In this document: piece by piece, positions 55,594-64,000 of the stretch
Position numbering within the stretch: position 1 is the stretch's first letter
Layout: the number at the start of each line of letters is the position of its first letter
Assembly (NCBI RefSeq): GCF_011392125.1
Contig: NZ_JAAJBU010000001.1
Span: 1-64,000 of the forward strand
DNA: 64,000 nt
Direction: 5' to 3'
From: Flavobacterium lotistagni
GTDB taxonomy: Bacteria; Bacteroidota; Bacteroidia; Flavobacteriales; Flavobacteriaceae
The notes under the pieces: generated by a model
What the model saw: the letters and a program-made list of their open reading frames with translations, nothing else
Databases searched by the model: none
What the model was told of the DNA's origin: nothing
Program-made: the position numbers and the translations under genes

Positions 55594-56491
55594 TGGTAAT
55601 CAGTAAAGGTGATTGTTTGTTTTGTAGCCTAAGGTTCATTCCTTCGATACCCTGCAATCCGCCGGTGTGTATTATCAAAATCTTGGAACCTTCGGGGAAA
55701 TATTTCTTTCGAACTAAATCCAAAACGCCAAAAACCAGCTTTCCAGTATAAATCGGATCTAGCGGGATGTGGGTTTTCAAATAAAAATCATTAATGAAAT
55801 GAATCAGCGCTGTACTGACTTTACCATATCCGCCAAAATGATAGTCCAGAATCAATTCCCAGTTGTCGGCTGCGGCAAACTTACGAATTTCTTCTGTTAA
55901 AAAATCACCTTTAAGCGCAGGAAACCCGATGACCTTTTGATGGGGAAACGCACTATTGATCAGACCTGAAATCGTGCCGCCAGTACCGACCGCGCAGCAA
56001 ATAAAATCAAACTCAGCATCGGCTGGCAGAAGTATTTCCTGACAACCTTTTACCGCCATATGGTTCGTACCGCCTTCAGGAACAAGATAAAAATCACCAA
56101 ATTCTTGTTTGAGTTGCGTAATGAATTCTGGTGAAGTTTTGTTTCGATACGCTTCACGTGAGATGAACTTAAGTTGCATTCCTGAATCACGCGCCAAACG
56201 CAATGTTGGGTTTTGATCGATTTGCATCGCCAATTCTTCACCTCGAATCACTCCGACGGTTTTAAAGCCTCGAAGTTTTCCAACGGCAGCAACGGCAGCG
56301 ATATGGTTAGAAAAAGCGCCGCCAAAAGTGAGCAGTTGTTGCTGGCCTTCTACTTCGGCCTGAATTAGATTGTATTTGAGTTTGCGAAATTTATTACCGG
56401 AAATCAGCGGATGAATCAAATCTTCACGTTTAACGGCGAGACGAACCTCTGAAAAAGTTTCGATAAATTGGTTGGGAATTGCTACGAGCAA
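55586..56491 (-). CDS. ACC deaminase/D-cysteine desulfhydrase family PLP enzyme
   Basis: A 301-aa fold-type II PLP enzyme. VKREDLIHPLISGNKFRKLKYN carries the PLP lysine; TFGGAFSNHIAAVAA and CAVGTGGTISGLI bind the cofactor phosphate. This family contains D-cysteine desulfhydrase and 1-aminocyclopropane-1-carboxylate deaminase, and the two cannot be separated by eye; D-cysteine desulfhydrase is the commoner assignment in this phylum. It begins three bases after the upstream T9SS gene and overlaps the glucosaminidase gene. Confidence 0.82.
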   Translation of the reverse strand: MLVAIPNQFIETFSEVRLAVKREDLIHPLISGNKFRKLKYNLIQAEVEGQQQLLTFGGAFSNHIAAVAAVGKLRGFKTVGVIRGEELAMQIDQNPTLRLARDSGMQLKFISREAYRNKTSPEFITQLKQEFGDFYLVPEGGTNHMAVKGCQEILLPADAEFDFICCAVGTGGTISGLINSAFPHQKVIGFPALKGDFLTEEIRKFAAADNWELILDYHFGGYGKVSTALIHFINDFYLKTHIPLDPIYTGKLVFGVLDLVRKKYFPEGSKILIIHTGGLQGIEGMNLRLQNKQSPLLITNV

Positions 56492-56494
56492 GGC

Positions 56495-58351
56495 TTAACG
56501 ACCATTATAAACTTGAATTTTCTTGCCAAAATCCTGATTGTTTTTAGTGATAATCTTTACGATATACATCGCATCGCTGTAGGCCGAAGTCGAAAGTTGG
56601 TATTGATCTTTCACTATAGGCTTATCGTCGGCAAAAACCAATTTTCCGGTGATATCATACAAGCTGATCGATTTGATCTCTAAACGATTCGGATTCGCAA
56701 CAGTAAGGGTTTGCGTGGTGTTATTTTGCAAGACTTGAAAACTGTCGGCGGCCAAAGTCGGAATACTCAGGGCAGCATTGACAAAAGTAATTTCATATTG
56801 CGATTCGTTCGAACCTGCTGGCAAATTGGCTTCGAATTCACCGTTGACGATATCGTGATAAATATCGGTATTCTTATCGTGAACATACACGTTTTGTGTA
56901 CCTTCGAAGTTGATGATTCCACCTACTTTCAAACGGAAATTAGCCGGAACCGCATTTTTAAAACCAATCGGAATGCGTTTGTTGATTTCAAAATCAATGA
57001 CATCGATGACGTAAGGAGCATTATCCACTAGAAAATACATATCTAAATCGCTGCTGGTGTCGGGCGACTTGGCATCCATGGCAAAATCGGCTCCGTCAGT
57101 TGCAGCCGGATGAAAAGCCAATGCTACTTGTCTGATGGCCTGATTGTTCAACAAAGCATTGAGTTGGATTTGCGGAATCGGTTTCGTGCTCACTGTAGAA
57201 TAATCAAGTCCGGCAACATTAGGAATCTCAGGCAGAAACTCACTTGCTTCTGAATTCAATCTACTTGGAGCCGCAACTCTATTGAATTGAGAATAATTTG
57301 CTGCACCTTCTTTCTGATACACTCTGAAATTATTAGTCATTGTTACGGTTCCGGTTGCCGAACCTTCGAGCATAAAACCTTGACCAATGGGGCAAAAACG
57401 TCTTTCATAATTACTGCCACTGCCCACACTGCCCAATTGCGTGCCTGCACCGTCATAAGCATAAAAAACAGCCGGAGTATAGACGCCCATATTACCATAT
57501 GGCCCAACCACCGGACCGCCTACAGGTGAATAAGTTCCGTAACCGCCTTTGTATGCTGCCAAAACATGTGAATTAACACTTTGGTCTTGTTCCCAGAAAT
57601 AAGCTACACCAGTAGAATTGGTAGCTGATAGAAGAAAAGCTTTTAAATCAATGGCCGAAGGATAAGGATTTCCGGTTAAAGTGCGCATACCAGTAGCCAA
57701 ATTGATGGTAATATCGCCATCGTTCGGACGACCACGAAAATCATAACGTTGTTTGTTTCCCGGGTTGTTGTTCACGCCAGCATCAGCAAAACTAGCATCA
57801 GTACCTGCGGTGCCTTTCATAGTAAAACCTTCTCCCGGATTGATGGTACTAGCACCATACACTCCAAACCACTGCGAATACAACGAAGAGGATAAAAACT
57901 TAAAAATCCAGCCTTGAGAGATACTTAAAGGATTCGCGATTCCGTTGTAGGAATTCATTGGAAGCATGGTTGCTGGGTTACTCGATATGGCTGAAATGGG
58001 CTGGTGCAATTGCGTAATCCCGAAACTTTCATTTCCTGAAGCCAACAACGTATTTCCTACAGGCGAACACCAATAATTATAAGTGTAAGGCGTGGCATTG
58101 CCTTCCTGAAAAACCGACAATTTACCACTGCCTGAGTTGCTCGAACTTCCACTTTTAGCTTGAAGTAACTGCGATTCATTTCTCAAATAAAGATTGCCGC
58201 TACTCTGAAGATTCACGTCTTGTTTCACATACAAATACTTATCAGCCACATAAACATAATTGTTGTTTACATAGAGTTGCGCCCAGTTATTTTGACAAGC
58301 CAACAAAAACAAAAACAAACCACAGCAGTGGGTAAACTTTCTCATTTCCAT
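56495..58351 (-). CDS. T9SS-secreted surface protein
   Basis: A 618-aa exported protein (signal region ending near NNWAQ). The body matches the long uncharacterised family of flavobacterial proteins that begin with LYVNNNYVYVADKYLYVK and have a conserved NYWCSPVG motif (about residue 93) and GNPYPSAID (about 230). The C-terminus (about 545-618; LEIKSISLYDITGKLVF, SDAMYIVKIITKNNQDFGKKIQV) is a type A T9SS sorting domain. Function unknown. It is the first gene of a tight four-gene row ending with hemL. MEM or MRKFTH may be the start; the difference is two codons. Confidence 0.8.
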   Translation of the reverse strand: MEMRKFTHCCGLFLFLLACQNNWAQLYVNNNYVYVADKYLYVKQDVNLQSSGNLYLRNESQLLQAKSGSSSNSGSGKLSVFQEGNATPYTYNYWCSPVGNTLLASGNESFGITQLHQPISAISSNPATMLPMNSYNGIANPLSISQGWIFKFLSSSLYSQWFGVYGASTINPGEGFTMKGTAGTDASFADAGVNNNPGNKQRYDFRGRPNDGDITINLATGMRTLTGNPYPSAIDLKAFLLSATNSTGVAYFWEQDQSVNSHVLAAYKGGYGTYSPVGGPVVGPYGNMGVYTPAVFYAYDGAGTQLGSVGSGSNYERRFCPIGQGFMLEGSATGTVTMTNNFRVYQKEGAANYSQFNRVAAPSRLNSEASEFLPEIPNVAGLDYSTVSTKPIPQIQLNALLNNQAIRQVALAFHPAATDGADFAMDAKSPDTSSDLDMYFLVDNAPYVIDVIDFEINKRIPIGFKNAVPANFRLKVGGIINFEGTQNVYVHDKNTDIYHDIVNGEFEANLPAGSNESQYEITFVNAALSIPTLAADSFQVLQNNTTQTLTVANPNRLEIKSISLYDITGKLVFADDKPIVKDQYQLSTSAYSDAMYIVKIITKNNQDFGKKIQVYNGR

Positions 58352-58522
58352 AAATTTAGTGGATAAAAGTAAAAAAGATATTTTGAAAAAAAACGAAACT
58401 TTTTCAGAAAATATCCGCTTTCCGACGCTCGTCGAGTTTAACGGTTATTCGTCGATGAAAAGTTTAAAAAAAGCCTCCCGTTACTTAATTTTATTTTTCA
58501 ATGACTTAATGCTAAATGCCTT

Positions 58523-61174
58523 GTGAGAAAAAAAATTTACCTCTTGTTGACTCTTGTCTTACTTTTAAATGCTGGAACCCCACTATGGGCTCAGGTAGGA
58601 ATTGGCACCACCACACCCTTCAGCCAACTCGACATCCGTTCCAGCAACCAAGCTACACCAGCCAATACCGACGGAATCCTGATTCCTAAAATCGATGCCT
58701 TCCCGGCTACGAACCCAGGCGCAGACCAGCAAAGCATGTTGGTTTACCTCACTACAGCGACGGTTTTCTCCGGCAATGCGAAACCAATCGGTTTTTATTA
58801 TTGGGACAATACTTCAAGCGATTGGATCGGCATCACATCCACAGCCAACAGCGACCACGATTGGTATGAAGAAGGCGCATTGACGGCGCCAAACGCCATT
58901 ACTGACGATATGTTTCACACCGGAAATGTCGCTATCGGAAAAAATACTGCAGATTATCCTTTAGATATTGAAACTTCTGCATTGCCCACGGGAATCAATA
59001 ACTTAGTGAACAGCAACACCTCAGGAACCACTAAAAACGGCATCAATAATACCCTCAATGGAACTTCTACCGATACTTATTATGGAATTAGCAATAATAT
59101 TTTAAGTTCCGGTAGTGGCTTTCATTACGGAACATTCAACAATATTCCTAACTCTGGTAGCGGAACGCATTGTGGCACTTATAATTATTTAGGAGGCACA
59201 GCTTCTACTTTGCAATATGGAACTTATAACAGTATCACGGCGAATACCGCTGGGTTACACTCAGGCACAAGCAATAACTTTATTGGAAATGGTTCAGGCA
59301 TCATCATTGGAACCGAAAACAACGTGACCAATAGCGGCTCCGGCGCTCATTACGGATCCAATACCATTTTGTCAGGCACAGGAACCGGCGACCAAATTGG
59401 CGCAAACATTACAGTAAATAATACCGGAGGCGGAAATCACAGTGGCCACGTCGTAACTTTATCTGCCTCATCGCCTACAGGCACCAAAACAGGATATTTT
59501 TCAACTATTACCAATGATGGAAATGGTATCGGGGCTGGATACAGGTCAATCTTGTCGGGGAACAGCAGTGCGGGAAACAGTGGCTTTTCCTCCACAATAA
59601 GTACTTCCGGAACCGGAAATGTATTTGGTTTCAACAACATCGTCACCAGTAGTACTTCAGGAACCAATTATGGCATTTTTTCTTCAATGACTGGGTCCGG
59701 AGCCGGCTTGAAATATGGTATTCGCAACGAGCTCTCCGGTGGAGGAAACCAATTCGGGGGCTACAACTTGTTAACAGGATCTGGAACGGGTATACAAACA
59801 GGCCTTTACAACGAAATTTCAAATTCAGGCGGTAATTCGCATTATGGTGTGGTGTCTAGTTTAAGCGGTGCCGGAACAGGCACGAAAATGGGGCTCTATT
59901 CCATCATTAATACTACTGCGGGCGGAACCCATTACGGTATTTACTCTGAAGCGCTCAAACCCGGAGCCACCAATTTCGCAGGTTATTTCTTGGGTAATGT
60001 CGGCATCGGAACCACTACCGGCAATACCTACACTTTGCCCGCCTCCCGTGGCACCAACAACCAGATTATGGTCACTAACGGAACCGGAACCGTGAGCTGG
60101 CAAAATGCCTCAGCCATCCAAGACCACGACTGGTATGAAGTAGGCAGTACTCTGGCTCCAGATGCGATTACCGACAATATGTTCCATACCGGAAACGTAG
60201 CCATCGGAAAAAACACGGCCAATTACGCCCTCGATGTAACTTCCACCGGAAGAACAATCCATTCTACTTCGTCTTCAGGAACCAATGCCGCCTTATGGGG
60301 TTTCAACACTGCTGCTTTGGGAACCGGAACCGGTGGGTACGGGATTGCTGGCCAAACCAATCAAAGCAATAGTGATGCGGTACGCGGCGAACAACTTAAT
60401 CCGGCAGGCCAAGCCATCTCGGGAATTAATTTTGGTGCTTCGGGAACCGACGTCGGCGATGGAATATACGGTCAAACATCACAATCCAACGGCTTCTCTA
60501 TTTTTGGATACAACGGCAATGCAGCCGGAACTGGCACTGTGGGCGCCGGCCAGAATGTCGCTGCCCAATATCTCACCACCGGAAGTGGAGGCGCTTTCAC
60601 AGGGTACAACACCGGAGTTTATGCCAGGACTACTACCGCCGGAGTTTCAGAATGCCTTTACAGCAACAACTTCGGAAATATCGTCAGAGTTAATTATTGG
60701 AACGGCGCTACCCAATACAAGATCTTTGGTACTGGAACGGTTTCTACCATCGCCAAAGGCCTCAACGATGAAAAAGTCACCTTACATTGCACCGAAGCAC
60801 CTGAAATTTACTTTGAAGATTACGGGCAAGGCCAACTTGTAAACGGCCGCGTCCATATAGAAATCGATCCGATTATCGCTAAGAATATTACTGTGAACGA
60901 GAAGCATCCCTTGCGTGTTTTTATTCAATTGGAAGACGAATGTAATGGCGTCTATGTCACCAATAAAACCGGAAACTCTTTTGATGTAGTCGAACTGGCA
61001 AAAGGCCAAAGCAACGCCAAATTCCAGTACCGGATTGTAGGCAACCGCGCCGATGAAGTGCTTCCCGACGGCCGCATTTCCAAAAATGCCGATACGCGAT
61101 TCGAACGTGTTCCTGACGATTACGAAACCAAAGAGGCCAAAAGAATATTTGCCACCAGCCCTACAAAACCTTAA
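58523..61174 (+). CDS. exported surface protein with a 15-residue repeat solenoid
   Basis: An 883-aa protein starting with GTG (MRKKIYLLLTLVLLLNAGTPLWAQ, signal peptide). VGIGTTTP motifs (about 27 and 500) are typical of flavobacterial surface proteins. Residues about 188-490 are around nineteen tandem units of 15-16 residues of the form YGTYNSITANTAGLH (aromatic/Gly start, Asn and Gly at fixed places), predicted to form a beta-solenoid. The DHDWYE...GNVAIGKNTA block occurs twice (about 113 and 535), bracketing the solenoid. The C-terminal domain (about 740-883) has no T9SS sorting signature. It shares its TTAA stop with the convergent small gene. Adhesive or tail-fibre-like function is inferred from shape. 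Confidence 0.75.
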   Translation: MRKKIYLLLTLVLLLNAGTPLWAQVGIGTTTPFSQLDIRSSNQATPANTDGILIPKIDAFPATNPGADQQSMLVYLTTATVFSGNAKPIGFYYWDNTSSDWIGITSTANSDHDWYEEGALTAPNAITDDMFHTGNVAIGKNTADYPLDIETSALPTGINNLVNSNTSGTTKNGINNTLNGTSTDTYYGISNNILSSGSGFHYGTFNNIPNSGSGTHCGTYNYLGGTASTLQYGTYNSITANTAGLHSGTSNNFIGNGSGIIIGTENNVTNSGSGAHYGSNTILSGTGTGDQIGANITVNNTGGGNHSGHVVTLSASSPTGTKTGYFSTITNDGNGIGAGYRSILSGNSSAGNSGFSSTISTSGTGNVFGFNNIVTSSTSGTNYGIFSSMTGSGAGLKYGIRNELSGGGNQFGGYNLLTGSGTGIQTGLYNEISNSGGNSHYGVVSSLSGAGTGTKMGLYSIINTTAGGTHYGIYSEALKPGATNFAGYFLGNVGIGTTTGNTYTLPASRGTNNQIMVTNGTGTVSWQNASAIQDHDWYEVGSTLAPDAITDNMFHTGNVAIGKNTANYALDVTSTGRTIHSTSSSGTNAALWGFNTAALGTGTGGYGIAGQTNQSNSDAVRGEQLNPAGQAISGINFGASGTDVGDGIYGQTSQSNGFSIFGYNGNAAGTGTVGAGQNVAAQYLTTGSGGAFTGYNTGVYARTTTAGVSECLYSNNFGNIVRVNYWNGATQYKIFGTGTVSTIAKGLNDEKVTLHCTEAPEIYFEDYGQGQLVNGRVHIEIDPIIAKNITVNEKHPLRVFIQLEDECNGVYVTNKTGNSFDVVELAKGQSNAKFQYRIVGNRADEVLPDGRISKNADTRFERVPDDYETKEAKRIFATSPTKP
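59080..59990 (+). repeat. tandem 15-16-codon repeats in the 883-aa gene
   Basis: About nineteen degenerate units of 45-48 bases encode (Y/F/S)G-x-x-N/S-x-hydrophobic patterns, diverged at DNA level but regular at protein level. The spacing is even, with one shorter unit (IRNELSGGGNQ). Confidence 0.75.
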
Positions 61175-61506
61175 CTAAAATACTTTAAAAAATTCCATAA
61201 AGGCCTTGATTTTAAATAGTCAAGGTCTTTTTCTTTGGCATAGGCCTCGCGCTCAAAAATAATGTTCCGATAAGCGCTACTCCTATCTCGGTAGCGGATT
61301 AATTGCACCAAAAATTCCAATGCATACCATACAAAAAAAGGCAGCACCAGCAACTCCAACTGTTGTCTCAAATGAATCCGTTCGTGGTTCAGCAACACGA
61401 CAAAATCATCCACTTTCTTTTCACGTACCAAAACGAACGGAAAAACCGTCATCCCGCGATAGCCTTTCGGCACCAAAAATTTTGTAACGATAAGCAACAT
61501 ATTCAT
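61171..61506 (-). CDS. small membrane protein with HExxH motif
   Basis: A 111-aa protein: VVLLNHERIHLRQQ (HERIH 41-45), a membrane segment (LELLVLPFFVWYALEFLVQLI), then FEREAYA (85-91), a possible third zinc ligand. The arrangement resembles a minimal M56/BlaR-like metallopeptidase core, but the N-terminal membrane spans are missing. Its last codons overlap the stop of the 883-aa gene by 3 bases, and its start lies 11 bases from the divergent DUF5522 gene. Activity is unproven. Confidence 0.7.
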   Translation of the reverse strand: MNMLLIVTKFLVPKGYRGMTVFPFVLVREKKVDDFVVLLNHERIHLRQQLELLVLPFFVWYALEFLVQLIRYRDRSSAYRNIIFEREAYAKEKDLDYLKSRPLWNFLKYFS

Positions 61507-61517
61507 AGCTTTGCATC

Positions 61518-61685
61518 ATGCCAGAACAAAATAACGAAAATAAACCCATCCCGGGCGAAGATTTCTACTTCACGCCCGAAGGCTACAAGTGTTTCACCGA
61601 AAAATACCACCTCAAGCGTGGCTATTGCTGCAAAAGTGGCTGTCGCCATTGCCCGTATGGCTTCGATAAAAGTAAAGGTTTTTAG
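61518..61685 (+). CDS. DUF5522 small Cys-rich protein
   Basis: A 55-aa protein. The core FYFTPEGYKCFTEKYHLKRG followed by YCCKSGCRHCPYGFD matches the DUF5522 family (Cys25, Cys37, Cys38, Cys42, Cys45, plus His44), suggesting zinc or iron-sulfur binding. It has no signal peptide, so it is cytosolic. Function unknown. It starts 11 bases from the divergent HExxH gene, and GC-rich repeat copy C begins at its stop codon. Confidence 0.8.
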   Translation: MPEQNNENKPIPGEDFYFTPEGYKCFTEKYHLKRGYCCKSGCRHCPYGFDKSKGF

Positions 61686-61763
61686 TGGGGCGTTGCCTAT
61701 CGGCCGGGCTTTCCGCTCTAGTCCTCGCAGGCTCCGGGCTGCCGCTGCAATCCCTAACGCGGC
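61684..61763 (+). repeat. GC-rich intergenic repeat, copy C
   Basis: GTGGGGCGTTGCC, then GGCCGGGCTTTCCGCTCTAG, TCCTCGC, GGCTCCGGGCTGCCGCTGCA and ATCCCTAACGC. It begins at the stop codon of the DUF5522 gene and matches the 3' half of copy A closely. Confidence 0.8.
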
Positions 61764-61848
61764 TATTTCCAAAACCAGAAAAATCTCTTAAATTAGCGAC
61801 TCAAATTCAGTCAATCCACTAACCACATACAACATTCAACATAAAAAA

Positions 61849-63840
61849 ATGACTTTCCAACAACAAATACAACAAGGCATCCCAAGCACTCTCCCACAAC
61901 CCAAACCCTACGACACCGCGGTCAACCACGCGCCCAAACGCAAGGAAATCCTGACCGAGGAAGAAAAAAAACTCGCGCTTCGCAACGCCTTACGGTATTT
62001 CGAGCCGCAACACCACGCGACTTTGCTTCCAGAATTCAAACAAGAACTCGAAACCTACGGTCGCATTTACATGTACCGTTTCCATCCCGATTATAAAATC
62101 TACGCACGCCCGATTTCAGAATATCCCGGAAAATCAGAGCAGGCCAAAGCCATCATGCTCATGATCCAGAACAACCTCGATCATGCCGTGGCGCAACATC
62201 CGCACGAACTCATTACTTATGGCGGGAACGGCGCGGTGTTCCAGAATTGGGCGCAATACCTGCTCACGATGAAATACCTTTCGGAAATGACCGACGAGCA
62301 AACTTTGGTGATGTATTCGGGTCATCCGATGGGCTTATTCCCGTCGCACAAAGACGCACCGAGAGTTGTGGTCACCAATGGAATGATGATACCGAATTAT
62401 TCCAAACCCGACGATTGGGAAAAATTCAACGCGCTCGGCGTATCACAATACGGACAAATGACCGCCGGGAGCTATATGTACATCGGCCCGCAAGGCATTG
62501 TTCACGGCACAACGATTACGGTTTTGAACGGTTTCCGCAAAATCAAAAAAAATCCGTCGGGTAGCCTATTTGTCACTTCCGGATTAGGCGGCATGAGCGG
62601 TGCTCAACCCAAAGCCGGAACGATTGCCGGTTGCGTGACCGTTTGCGCCGAGGTCAATCCGAAAATCACGCGCATCCGTCACGAACAAGGCTGGATTCAC
62701 GAAATTGTGGAAGATATTAACCTGCTCGTAGCGCGCGTTCGCAAAGCACAAGAAAACAAAGAAGTCGTATCGATTGCCTATTTGGGCAACATCGTCGAGG
62801 TATGGGAACGCTTCGATGCCGAAAACCTCCACATCGATTTAGGTTCAGACCAAACTTCCTTGCACAATCCTTGGGCGGGCGGTTATTACCCAATCGGTTA
62901 CAGTTTTGAACAGTCCAACGAACTCATGGCCACTGAACCCGAAAAATTCCGTGAAGAAGTACAGAAAACACTGCGCCGCCACGCCATCGCGATCAATAAA
63001 CACACCGCTAAAGGCACTTACTTTTTTGACTACGGAAACGCCTTTTTGCTGGAAGCTTCCCGCGCCGGAGCCGATGTCATGTCGGACCATCCGACCTTGG
63101 GGCGCGAATTTAAATATCCGAGTTATGTGCAAGATATTATGGGGCCAATGTGTTTCGATTACGGATTTGGTCCGTTCCGCTGGGTTTGTACCTCGGGAAA
63201 ACCTGAAGATTTGCAAAAAACCGACGATATCGCCTGTGCTGTTTTAGAAGAAATGGCGAAAACCGCACCCGAGGAAATCCAGCAGCAAATGCAAGACAAC
63301 ATCCAATGGATCAAAGGCGCACAACAGAACAAATTAGTTGTAGGCTCTCAAGCCCGGATTTTATATGCCGATGCCGACGGAAGAATGAAAATTGCCGAAG
63401 CGTTCAACCAAGCCATTGCCAAAGGCGAAATTGGCCCGGTGGTTTTAGGCCGCGACCATCACGACGTTTCGGGAACAGATTCTCCTTACCGAGAAACTTC
63501 CAACATTTACGATGGTTCGAGATTTACCGCCGATATGGCCATTCATAACGTGATTGGCGATAGTTTCCGCGGGGCTACTTGGGTTTCGATCCACAACGGC
63601 GGCGGTGTTGGTTGGGGTGAAGTGATTAACGGCGGTTTTGGAATGTTACTCGACGGTTCTGCCGATGCATCCAGACGTCTAAAATCAATGCTGTTCTGGG
63701 ATGTCAATAATGGAATTTCACGAAGAAGCTGGGCCAGAAACGACGGCGCTTTATTCGCTATTAAACGCGCTATGGAAGCCGAGCCTTTGCTCAAAGTGAC
63801 TTTGCCGAATCTGGTAGACGATACATTGCTGGGACAATAG
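61849..63840 (+). CDS. hutU: urocanate hydratase
   Basis: A 663-aa enzyme of histidine degradation, converting urocanate to imidazolone propionate with tightly bound NAD+. The family segments HELITYGGNGAVFQNWAQY, LYSGHPMGLFPS-like MYSGHPMGLFPSH, TSGLGGMSGAQPK, DLGSDQTSLHNPWAGGYYP, HDVSGTDSPYRETSN and HNGGGVGWGEVINGGFG are present. It is about 100 residues longer than the classic 555-aa HutU, as in Bacteroidota. No other hut gene is inside the window; the next gene starts 112 bases later. Confidence 0.95.
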   Translation: MTFQQQIQQGIPSTLPQPKPYDTAVNHAPKRKEILTEEEKKLALRNALRYFEPQHHATLLPEFKQELETYGRIYMYRFHPDYKIYARPISEYPGKSEQAKAIMLMIQNNLDHAVAQHPHELITYGGNGAVFQNWAQYLLTMKYLSEMTDEQTLVMYSGHPMGLFPSHKDAPRVVVTNGMMIPNYSKPDDWEKFNALGVSQYGQMTAGSYMYIGPQGIVHGTTITVLNGFRKIKKNPSGSLFVTSGLGGMSGAQPKAGTIAGCVTVCAEVNPKITRIRHEQGWIHEIVEDINLLVARVRKAQENKEVVSIAYLGNIVEVWERFDAENLHIDLGSDQTSLHNPWAGGYYPIGYSFEQSNELMATEPEKFREEVQKTLRRHAIAINKHTAKGTYFFDYGNAFLLEASRAGADVMSDHPTLGREFKYPSYVQDIMGPMCFDYGFGPFRWVCTSGKPEDLQKTDDIACAVLEEMAKTAPEEIQQQMQDNIQWIKGAQQNKLVVGSQARILYADADGRMKIAEAFNQAIAKGEIGPVVLGRDHHDVSGTDSPYRETSNIYDGSRFTADMAIHNVIGDSFRGATWVSIHNGGGVGWGEVINGGFGMLLDGSADASRRLKSMLFWDVNNGISRRSWARNDGALFAIKRAMEAEPLLKVTLPNLVDDTLLGQ

Positions 63841-63951
63841 ATTTCAATTTTCGTTTTGACGGATTGTTAAACAATTTAGAAAGTCTGCGACCGCTTCAAG
63901 GTTTTCATTAATTTTGAGTGGCCTGAAATCTAACGTTTTAAATTCCTTCAA

Positions 63952-64000
63952 ATGAAAACAATAAAATTATTACCGCTGGCATTTTTGTTCCTGGTTTCCT
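63952..64000 (+). CDS. start of an exported protein, cut by the window edge
   Basis: ATG followed by MKTIKLLPLAFLFLVS, a signal-peptide start, in frame to the window edge. Only 16 residues are visible, so no family can be named. Spacing of 111 bases from hutU; no promoter was identified. Confidence 0.6.
   Translation, partial: MKTIKLLPLAFLFLVS

Overview
The window comes from a member of the Bacteroidota, almost certainly a Flavobacterium-like Flavobacteriaceae. Evidence: four surface proteins end in type IX secretion (T9SS) type A sorting domains; there is a SusC/SusD pair; promoters fit TTTG-N19..21-TAnnTTTG; and genes start after A-rich leaders with no Shine-Dalgarno site, with the single striking exception of rpsU. 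It is ordinary chromosome; I see no phage, insertion sequence, CRISPR array or rRNA operon.

Layout. 1-15.1 kb: three very large surface-protein genes on the minus strand (640, 1811 and 2229 aa), all with Asp-rich metal-binding (MopE/thrombospondin-3-like) repeats; the first two share their C-terminal half and T9SS tail, the third ends in a dockerin-like EF-hand pair. 15.4-29.2 kb: the core transcription/translation block, read right to left: tRNA-Thr(TGT), tRNA-Tyr, a spacer of hairpins where E. coli has glyT, tRNA-Thr(GGT), tuf, tRNA-Trp, secE, nusG, rplK, rplA, rplJ, rplL, rpoB, rpoC and a DUF3467 gene. 29.2-30.8 kb: hpf, xerC and rpsU. 31-37.1 kb: acyl-CoA dehydrogenase, a helix-hairpin-helix protein, a PspC-like protein, cystathionine beta-synthase and a porin. 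37.2-45.1 kb: a SusC/SusD locus with two lipoproteins and a T9SS BNR-repeat protein, without carbohydrate-active enzymes. 45.3-48.6 kb: rnhB, lipB, lysS. 48.8-52.2 kb: a four-gene minus-strand copper-handling set (outer-membrane barrel, MbnH-like diheme enzyme, MbnP-like lipoprotein, small CNGKCH protein). 52.3-53.2 kb: two small exported proteins. 53.2-58.4 kb: hemL, a glucosaminidase/LysM lipoprotein, a D-cysteine desulfhydrase-like enzyme and a T9SS protein in a tight row. 58.5-64 kb: an 883-aa repeat-solenoid surface protein, a small HExxH membrane protein, a tiny DUF5522 protein, hutU and the start of an exported protein.

How it fits together. The surface genes, SusCD locus and porin describe the outer-membrane side of a gliding/polymer-scavenging type of cell; the middle is housekeeping. 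The most interesting system is the MbnP/MbnH copper set: in methanotrophs MbnH oxidises a tryptophan of MbnP to kynurenine to make a copper site, and here the pair is bracketed by a barrel with a Cys/Asp-rich N-terminus and a small Cys/His protein. At the regulatory level, rpsU alone carries a strong Shine-Dalgarno sequence, fitting the bS21 autoregulation known in Flavobacterium, and three promoters overlap the terminator of the gene before them so that the new transcript would lack the hairpin's 5' arm.

Four copies of a GC-rich intergenic repeat were found, one interrupted by a palindrome-bounded segment. All functional calls rest on reading the sequence and recalled family knowledge; no database search was run.
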